Shown piece by piece: positions 22,490-27,523 of a stretch of DNA of 27,523 bases. How positions within the stretch are numbered: the first letter of the stretch is position 1; every line of letters begins with the position of its first letter. Position numbers and translations under genes: made by a program. The notes under the pieces are model-generated. The model was not told the origin of the DNA and made no database searches. It worked only from the letters and a program-made list of their open reading frames with translations. The stretch is from Sphingomonas sp. UBA1000 (GTDB taxonomy: Bacteria; Pseudomonadota; Alphaproteobacteria; Sphingomonadales; Sphingomonadaceae): assembly GCA_002291855.1 (NCBI GenBank), contig DBAW01000101.1:1-27523 (forward strand). The letters run 5' to 3'.

Positions 22490-23575
22490 GTGACGCTGCG
22501 CCATTATCTGCGCCCGACCGGGTTCGTCGACACGCCGGTCGGGTTTGACGGGCAGGTCGCCCGGCTGGCCGGCGGGCTGGTGTGGCACAGCGCCTATGAA
22601 CTGACGGTCGTTCAGGATGGGCGCATCACCGCGCGCCGGCTGGTGCCGGTGGCAGAGGCCGATGCGCTGCCCGATGCGGTGCAGCCGGTCAAGGCCGAGC
22701 TCGCCGCGCCGCGCCCGCCGCTCCAGCTTGGCGAGCGCACGATCCGGTTCGATCAGCCGCAGGTGGCGGCGATCCTCAATGTCACGCCCGACAGTTTTTC
22801 CGATGGCGGCGTCCATGCCGGCGATCCCGAAGCGGCGGCCTCGGCCGGCGTCATGGCGGCGGCGGCGGGCGCGGCGCTGGTCGATGTCGGCGGGGAATCG
22901 ACCCGCCCCGGTGCCGAGCCGGTGTGGGAGGGGGATGAGATTGCCCGCGTCGTGCCGGTGATCGAACGGCTCGCCCGTGCCGGGGTCGCGGTGTCGGTCG
23001 ATACCCGCAACGGCGCGGTGATGGCGGCGGCGCTAACCGCCGGGGCGGTCATCGTCAACGACGTGTCGGCGCTGCTCGGCGATGATCGTGCGCTTGGCAC
23101 GGTGATCGGCGCAGGCTGCCCGGTCGTGCTTATGCATGCCGGCGATCCGCGCGATTTGCACCGGCAGACGCTGGGCGCGCAGCCCCTGTTGCAGCTGTTC
23201 GACTGGCTGGCGGCGCGGGTGGCGGCGGTCGAAGCCGCGGGCGTGCCCCGTTCGCGCATCCTCGTCGATCCGGGCATCGGCTTTGGCAAGACGCTTGCCG
23301 ACAATCTGGCGATCCTGAACGGGCTGGCGCTGCTGCACGGCATTGGCTGCCCGCTGTTCCTGGGCGCCAGCCGCAAGCGGATGATCGGCGCGCTCTCGAA
23401 CGAGGCTCCGGCCGACCAGCGGCTTGGCGGATCGGTCGCGCTGGCGCTGAAAGGCGTGGAACAGGGCGCGCAGATCGTCCGGGTTCATGACGTCGCCGAA
23501 ACCGTGCAGGCACTGCGCGTGTGGCGCGGGCTGCGCGATCAGGCGCTCAGCCAGAGTTTCGGCGCAGCGATCTGA
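22490..23575 (+). CDS. folP: Dihydropteroate synthase FolP with N-terminal extension
   Basis: A 361-residue enzyme joining p-aminobenzoate to the pterin diphosphate in folate synthesis; the target of sulfonamides. The TIM-barrel part starts near residue 91: ILNVTPDSFSDGG (95-107), DVGGESTRPGA (132-142), SVDTRNG, DPGIGFGKT from residue 260 and LGASRKR from 291. Before it lie about 90 residues (including FVDTPVGFDGQVARLAGGLVWHSAYEL) that the usual 270-280-residue FolP lacks. The start is GTG 22490; there is no later start near the barrel with a good ribosome site. It is 8 bases from ccrM and so probably co-transcribed. Confidence 0.94.
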   Translation: MTLRHYLRPTGFVDTPVGFDGQVARLAGGLVWHSAYELTVVQDGRITARRLVPVAEADALPDAVQPVKAELAAPRPPLQLGERTIRFDQPQVAAILNVTPDSFSDGGVHAGDPEAAASAGVMAAAAGAALVDVGGESTRPGAEPVWEGDEIARVVPVIERLARAGVAVSVDTRNGAVMAAALTAGAVIVNDVSALLGDDRALGTVIGAGCPVVLMHAGDPRDLHRQTLGAQPLLQLFDWLAARVAAVEAAGVPRSRILVDPGIGFGKTLADNLAILNGLALLHGIGCPLFLGASRKRMIGALSNEAPADQRLGGSVALALKGVEQGAQIVRVHDVAETVQALRVWRGLRDQALSQSFGAAI

Positions 23576-23582
23576 TCGCGGG

Positions 23583-25004
23583 TCAGGCGGCAGCGTCGCC
23601 GATGCCGAGTTCGCCGAGCTTGCGATACAGCGTCGAGCGGCCAATCCCCAGCCGCCGGGCAACCTCGGTCATCCGCCCGCGATAATGGCCGATGGCCAGC
23701 CGGATCACATCGGCCTCGATCGCTTCCAGATTGCGGATATGGCCATCGGGTTCGAACAGGGTGACGCCGATCCCGCCCTGCGGCGCGAGCGGCTGGGGCA
23801 GGCCGTCCATCGTGTGCAGCGCGATCTGCGGGAAATCGGCCGATGTCAGCGCATCGCCGTCGCACAGCACCGCGGCGCGGAACAAGGCGTTCTGCAGCTG
23901 GCGGACATTGCCCGGCCAGTCATAGGCCATCAGCAGCGCCAGCGCCTCGTCGGTGATGCCCAGGCTGCGCATCCCCGGCTGGCCGGCGATCCGGGTCAGC
24001 ATGTGGCGGGCAAGGGCAGGGATGTCGCCCTTGCGCTCGCGCAGCGGCGGGATCGTCACCTGCACGACGTTCAGCCGGTAATAGAGATCCTCGCGGAACC
24101 GCCCGGCGGCGACCTCGTCGACCAGCTTCTTGTTGGTCGCGGCGATCACGCGGACATCGACATCGCGGGTGACGCGCGCGCCGATCGGCTGGATCTCGCC
24201 CGATTGCAGCACGCGCAGCAGCTTGACCTGCGCCTCGAGCGGCAGCTCCCCGACCTCGTCGAGGAACAAAGTGCCGCCATCGGCTTCCTGAAACCGGCCG
24301 ATCTTCCGTTCAAACGCGCCCGTGAACGCGCCGCGTTCATGGCCGAACAGTTCGGATTCGACGAGATTGCCGGGAATGGCACCGCAATTGACGGCGACCA
24401 GCCCCTTTTTGGCGCGCGGGCTGGCGGCGTGGATCGCCTCGGCCACCACTTCCTTGCCGACGCCGCTTTCGCCCTCGACCAGCACCGGCACCCGCGCGCG
24501 GGCCGCCTTGGCGGCAATCGCCAGCGCGGCACGGAATTGCGGCGCGGAGCCGACAATCTCGTCAAAGCCGAGCGCGACATTGATCTTTTCGGTGAGCGGG
24601 CGCAGCTCGCCGACATTGGCGCGGCTGGCGGTTGCGGCATCGAGCGCTGCGAGCAGCCGGTCGGGCGCGATCGGCTTGATCAGATAATCGCTCGTGCCGG
24701 CGCGCATCGCCGCCACCGCCACGTCGATCGAGCCATGCGCGGTCAGCAACAGGATCGGCAGCGCCGGGCGGCGGGCGTGCAGCGTGGCGATCAGATCGAT
24801 CGTCTGTTCGCCGGGGCCATATTGGTCGATCAGCACCGCATCGAGCAGCATCCCGTCCTGCGTCGCCAGAATGTCGAGCGCGGCCGCGCCATCGGCGGCG
24901 AACAGCGTGCGCCAGCCGGCACGGCCGGCAATGGCGCCGACCAGACGTCGCTGGGCCGGTTCGTCATCGACCAGCATCAGCATCCGTGTGTCGCCTCGGG
25001 CCAT
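23583..25004 (-). CDS. Sigma-54-dependent response regulator (NtrC-type)
   Basis: A 473-residue activator with three domains. The receiver (about 7-122) has acidic Asp13-Asp14, phospho-acceptor Asp60, Thr88 and Lys110. The AAA+ domain (about 148-375) has Walker A GESGVGKE (178-185), the sigma-54 contact loop GAFTGA (225-230), Walker B GTLFLDE (244-250) and arginine-finger blocks. A Fis-type helix-turn-helix ends the protein (MTEVARRLGIGRSTLYRKLGELGI). It would start transcription at sigma-54 promoters after phosphorylation. GAGGAAC lies before the ATG. No histidine kinase is adjacent, so it is an orphan here. It is convergent with folP (7 bases) and divergent from the oxidase/transhydrogenase operon. 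Confidence 0.94.
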   Translation of the reverse strand: MARGDTRMLMLVDDEPAQRRLVGAIAGRAGWRTLFAADGAAALDILATQDGMLLDAVLIDQYGPGEQTIDLIATLHARRPALPILLLTAHGSIDVAVAAMRAGTSDYLIKPIAPDRLLAALDAATASRANVGELRPLTEKINVALGFDEIVGSAPQFRAALAIAAKAARARVPVLVEGESGVGKEVVAEAIHAASPRAKKGLVAVNCGAIPGNLVESELFGHERGAFTGAFERKIGRFQEADGGTLFLDEVGELPLEAQVKLLRVLQSGEIQPIGARVTRDVDVRVIAATNKKLVDEVAAGRFREDLYYRLNVVQVTIPPLRERKGDIPALARHMLTRIAGQPGMRSLGITDEALALLMAYDWPGNVRQLQNALFRAAVLCDGDALTSADFPQIALHTMDGLPQPLAPQGGIGVTLFEPDGHIRNLEAIEADVIRLAIGHYRGRMTEVARRLGIGRSTLYRKLGELGIGDAAA

Positions 25005-25090
25005 CTGTTCCTCGTTGCTGCGTCAGAACTGTCCAGCCCTGATACAGTCGGCACCGTAAAGGGGGTGTTAAGCGCGGTCCAAAACGGGCC

Positions 25091-25119
25091 TTGCGGTGGC
25101 GCGGCCTTGCTGGCTAAGA
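25091..25119 (+). promoter_or_regulatory. Candidate promoter for the coxIV-pnt operon
   Basis: TTGCGG (25091-25096), 17 bases, CTAAGA (25114-25119), giving a start near 25126 and a short leader before ATG 25152. It lies in the 147-base divergent gap with the sigma-54 regulator. Consensus match only. Confidence 0.4.
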
Positions 25120-25151
25120 CCGTGCGACACGTGCAACGAAATGGAATGAAA

Positions 25152-25277
25152 ATGGCGATCAACGGCGACATCCAGGCGCAACAGAAAACCTATTCGGGCT
25201 TTATCGGCCTGGTGAAGTGGGGCACGGTGCTGGTGGTGATCGTGACGGCCGTGGTCGTCGGCCTGGTGGCGGGCTGA
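25152..25277 (+). CDS. aa3-type cytochrome c oxidase subunit IV (small)
   Basis: A 41-residue protein too short for normal gene finding. It has a polar N-terminus (AINGDIQAQQKTYSGFIGLVKWG) and one membrane helix (TVLVVIVTAVVVGLVA), the pattern of the small bacterial aa3 oxidase subunit IV, which packs beside subunits I and III. ATG 25152 is preferred: GGA lies a few bases upstream and family members begin MA or MAx. ATG 25146 would add two residues. pntAA follows 4 bases after the stop, so the two are one operon although the oxidase core genes are elsewhere. Confidence 0.85.
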   Translation: MAINGDIQAQQKTYSGFIGLVKWGTVLVVIVTAVVVGLVAG

Positions 25278-25281
25278 GGCC

Positions 25282-26412
25282 TTGACCCGGATCGCCGTCC
25301 TCAATGAGCATGCGGACGGCGAGAAGCGCGTCGCCGCAACCCCCGAAACCGTCAAGAAGTTCACCGGCCTTGGCGCGGCGGTGACGGTGGAGACCGGCGC
25401 AGGTGCCGGTGCCCAGATCGCCGATGCCGATTATGCCGCCGCCGGCGCGACCATCGCGTCGCGCGGCGAGGCGATTGCCGGCGCCGATATCCTGCTCGGC
25501 GTGCAGGGGCCGCCGCCCGGCAGCCTTCAGGGCGTGAAGCCCGGCGCGCTGCTGGTCGCCGGTCTCAACCCGTTCGGGGAGCGGGCGCGCGTCGATCACT
25601 ATGCCGCGCTGGGCGTCGAGGCGCTGGCGATGGAGTTCATGCCGCGCATCACCCGTGCGCAGTCGATGGACATTTTGTCGTCGCAGTCGAACCTGGCCGG
25701 ATACAAGGCGGTGCTCGATGCCGCCGCCGAATATGGCCGCGCCTTCCCGATGATGATGACGGCGGCGGGCACGGTGTCCGCGGCCAAGCTGTTCGTGATG
25801 GGTGTCGGCGTTGCCGGGCTGCAGGCGATTGCCACCGGGCGCCGGCTGGGCGCGCAGGTGTCGGCCACCGATGTGCGGTCCGCGACCCGCGAGCAGATCA
25901 TGTCGCTGGGTGCCAAGCCGATCTTCGTTGAGAATGTGAAGGGCATCGAGGGCGAAGGCTCTGGCGGCTATGCCACCGAAATGTCCGATGAATATAAGGC
26001 GGCGCAGGCGGAGCTGGTGTCCGCGCACATCGCCAAGCAGGACATCGTCATCACCACCGCCCTGATCCCCGGCCGCGCCGCGCCGCGGCTGATCAGCGAT
26101 GCGCAGGTTGCCTCGATGAAGCCGGGCAGCGTCATCGTCGATCTCGCGGTCGAACAGGGCGGCAATGTCGAGGGCGCGGTTGCCGGGGAAATCGTGGTGC
26201 GCCACGGCGTCAAGATCGTCGGCCACCGGAACGTGCCCAGCCGGCTTGCCGCCGATGCCTCGGCGCTGTTCGCGCGCAACCTGTTCAACTTTCTGTCCGC
26301 CTTCTGGGACAAGGACAGCAAGGCCCCGGTGCTGCCCGATGACGACGAGATCACCCAGGCCATCCGCCTGACGCGCGGCGGCCAGGTGGTCAACGCAAGG
26401 CTGCTCGGGTGA
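25282..26412 (+). CDS. pntAA: NAD(P) transhydrogenase subunit alpha part 1 (PntAA)
   Basis: A 376-residue soluble domain I of the proton-translocating transhydrogenase; it binds NADH and hands hydride to NADP in domain III. Visible blocks are NEHADGEKRVAATPETVKKF at the N-terminus, the RAQSMDILSSQSNLAGYKAV segment, the NAD-binding GVGVAGLQAIATGRRLGA starting at residue 174, and the DIVITTALIPGRAAPRLI block. It lacks membrane helices, which are supplied by the separate pntAB, as in Rhodospirillum-type three-gene systems. The start appears to be TTG at 25282, 4 bases after the oxidase subunit; no ATG or GTG precedes the conserved start in this frame. Confidence 0.94.
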   Translation: MTRIAVLNEHADGEKRVAATPETVKKFTGLGAAVTVETGAGAGAQIADADYAAAGATIASRGEAIAGADILLGVQGPPPGSLQGVKPGALLVAGLNPFGERARVDHYAALGVEALAMEFMPRITRAQSMDILSSQSNLAGYKAVLDAAAEYGRAFPMMMTAAGTVSAAKLFVMGVGVAGLQAIATGRRLGAQVSATDVRSATREQIMSLGAKPIFVENVKGIEGEGSGGYATEMSDEYKAAQAELVSAHIAKQDIVITTALIPGRAAPRLISDAQVASMKPGSVIVDLAVEQGGNVEGAVAGEIVVRHGVKIVGHRNVPSRLAADASALFARNLFNFLSAFWDKDSKAPVLPDDDEITQAIRLTRGGQVVNARLLG

Positions 26413-26442
26413 GCGGAGCGCGTGCGGCGATGATGGCCGTGT

Positions 26443-26502
26443 CCCGTCCCGATCCCGCGGGGCGGGCAGCGCGCTGTCGCGCTGGCGGTCAGCGCCTTTT
26501 TT
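26443..26502 (+). terminator. Hairpins and T-run between pntAA and pntAB
   Basis: Three stems follow one another: 8 bp with one G-U pair (26443-26450 with 26459-26466), 7 bp perfect (CAGCGCG 26467-26473 with CGCGCTG 26478-26484), and 4 bp GGCG (26484-26487) with CGCC (26493-26496) directly followed by six T residues (26497-26502). It looks like a partial terminator or an mRNA processing/stability point within the operon. Confidence 0.45.
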
Positions 26503-26530
26503 CGATCAATCCGGCTGCGGAGCACGCCCG

Positions 26531-26812
26531 ATGACCTTCATTTCGATCCTCTCGATCTTCGTGCTGGCCTGTTTCGTCGGCTATTATGTCGTCTGGTCGG
26601 TCACCCCGGCGCTGCACACGCCGCTGATGGCGGTGACGAACGCGATTTCCTCGGTGATCGTGGTCGGCGCGCTGATCGCGGGCGCGGCCGGCGGCAGCGC
26701 GGTGTCGAAATGGCTGGGGCTGCTGGCCGTCGTGCTCGCCTCGGTCAACATCTTTGGCGGCTTTGCCGTCACCGAGCGGATGCTCGCCATGTACAAGAAG
26801 AAGGACCGGTAA
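26531..26812 (+). CDS. pntAB: NAD(P) transhydrogenase subunit alpha part 2 (PntAB)
   Basis: A 93-residue membrane protein giving the alpha half of the proton channel (domain II). Three hydrophobic helices are seen at about residues 4-22, 31-52 and 61-85, ending in a basic MYKKKDR tail on the cytosolic side. The FGGFAVTERMLAMYKKK end is typical. GGAG lies 8 bases before the ATG. It is separated from pntAA by 118 bases of structured RNA and from pntB by only 5 bases. Confidence 0.93.
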   Translation: MTFISILSIFVLACFVGYYVVWSVTPALHTPLMAVTNAISSVIVVGALIAGAAGGSAVSKWLGLLAVVLASVNIFGGFAVTERMLAMYKKKDR

Positions 26813-26817
26813 GCGCC

Positions 26818-27523
26818 ATGCATGAAGCCGCACCGGTCAATCCGCTCGTCGCGCTCGCCTATCTGATCGCGGGCATCTGTTTCATCCTCGCGCTGCGGGG
26901 CCTGTCCAGCCCGTCGACCAGCCGGGCGGGCAACCGCTATGGCATGGCGGGCATGGCGCTCGCGGTCGGGACCACGCTGTGGCAGCATCATGATGCCGGG
27001 CTGATCGAGATTGCGGGTGCCATCGGCATCGGCGCGGTGATCGGCATCGTGATGGCGCGGCGGATCGCGATGACGGCGATGCCGCAGCTCGTCGCCGCCT
27101 TCCACTCGCTGGTCGGCCTTGCTGCCGTGCTGGTCGCGGCGGCAGCGTTCCTTAACCCGGAGGCGTTCGGCATCACCGACGCGGCCGGGCGCATCCTTGC
27201 GGTCAGCCGGATCGAAATGGGGCTGGGCGTTGCCATCGGCGCAATCACCTTTTCCGGGTCGGTGATCGCGTTCCTGAAGCTCAACGGCAACATGTCGGGC
27301 GCGCCGATCCTGCTGCCGGCGCGGCATCTGCTCAACCTCGCCATCGGCGGCGCGATCATCGGGCTGATCATCGCCTTCACGCTCAGCGAAGGCGCGGCGT
27401 CGGGCGGCGGTCAGCTGTTCTGGTGGATCACCGCGCTCGCCTTCGTCATCGGTTTCCTGCTGATCATCCCGATCGGCGGCGCGGACATGCCGGTCGTCGT
27501 CTCCATGCTCAACAGCTATTCGG
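26818..27523 (+). CDS. pntB: NAD(P) transhydrogenase subunit beta (PntB), truncated by window end
   Basis: The first 235 codons of the beta subunit, which carries the rest of the membrane channel and the NADP(H)-binding domain III (not reached here). Hydrophobic segments alternate throughout; the family blocks GLSSPSTSRAGNRYGMAGM (near residue 26-44), MPQLVAAFHSLVGLAA and the ITFSGSVIAFLKLNGNMSGAPI block are present, as is GGADMPVVVSMLNSYSG at the very end. With pntAA and pntAB it would use the proton gradient to make NADPH from NADH. It starts 5 bases after pntAB. Confidence 0.95.
   Translation, partial: MHEAAPVNPLVALAYLIAGICFILALRGLSSPSTSRAGNRYGMAGMALAVGTTLWQHHDAGLIEIAGAIGIGAVIGIVMARRIAMTAMPQLVAAFHSLVGLAAVLVAAAAFLNPEAFGITDAAGRILAVSRIEMGLGVAIGAITFSGSVIAFLKLNGNMSGAPILLPARHLLNLAIGGAIIGLIIAFTLSEGAASGGGQLFWWITALAFVIGFLLIIPIGGADMPVVVSMLNSYS

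Noticed and set aside
25097..25111. Sigma-54-like promoter TGGCGC...TTGCT in front of the coxIV-pnt operon
   Set aside because: The GG and GC doublets are separated by 9 bases rather than the required 10, and sigma-54 promoters tolerate spacing changes poorly.
1..27523. CRISPR, tRNA, rRNA, prophage or insertion sequence
   Set aside because: No regularly spaced repeats, cloverleaf-like sequences, integrase or transposase motifs were seen in reading both strands; a covariance-model scan was not possible.

Overview
The window looks like chromosomal DNA from a GC-rich alphaproteobacterium, most likely a member of the Sphingomonadales. The reasons are high GC with strong third-position GC in every gene, a CcrM-type GANTC methyltransferase with dense GANTC sites in front of it, an alphaproteobacterial aa3 oxidase subunit IV small protein, a three-subunit pntAA-pntAB-pntB transhydrogenase, and short stop/start overlaps (ATGA, GTGA, TAG-ATG). 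The assignment is inference from gene content; no rRNA or other phylogenetic marker is present. No phage, transposase, CRISPR array, tRNA or rRNA was seen.

Layout. 1-2136: the end of a type I secretion ABC ATPase, its HlyD-family adaptor, and a separately transcribed small exported protein closed by a textbook terminator. 2220-3693: msrA and galU. 3721-6938 (minus): a coupled run of sua5 (tRNA t6A synthesis), a UDP-glucuronate 4-epimerase-like gene and wecB; a tandem palindromic candidate operator sits over the wecB promoter. 6982-8688: a long acyl-CoA dehydrogenase, followed by a large REP-like hairpin. 8864-10734 (minus): a PPP-type phosphatase, a short GntR/YtrA regulator and a nitroreductase. 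10792-17076: a PDZ-containing M48 peptidase, then a probable operon of a POT peptide transporter, a lipoprotein amidohydrolase, a second amidohydrolase with no metal site, and an NnrU-like membrane protein. 17037-17138: a 102-bp double-palindrome element that supplies the stop codons of both flanking convergent genes. 17136-18131 (minus): an aldo/keto reductase. 18184-21125: glmM, a DUF1272 zinc-ribbon protein, thiD and rnhB, nearly contiguous. 21126-23575: the ccrM control region, ccrM and folP. 23583-25004 (minus): an orphan sigma-54 response regulator. 25152-27523: aa3 oxidase subunit IV, pntAA, pntAB and a truncated pntB.

How genes work together. galU, the epimerase, wecB and glmM make or convert UDP-sugars for envelope and exopolysaccharide. 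The POT transporter and the amidohydrolases look like a peptide or dipeptide scavenging unit spanning periplasm and inner membrane. The last block concerns energy and redox balance (oxidase accessory subunit and NADPH-forming transhydrogenase). Most genes are housekeeping. The best leads for something undescribed are the regulatory architecture before ccrM, the tandem operator before wecB, the metal-less amidohydrolase partner, the double-palindrome element, and the small exported protein next to the secretion genes. No stretch over 300 bases lacks a gene.
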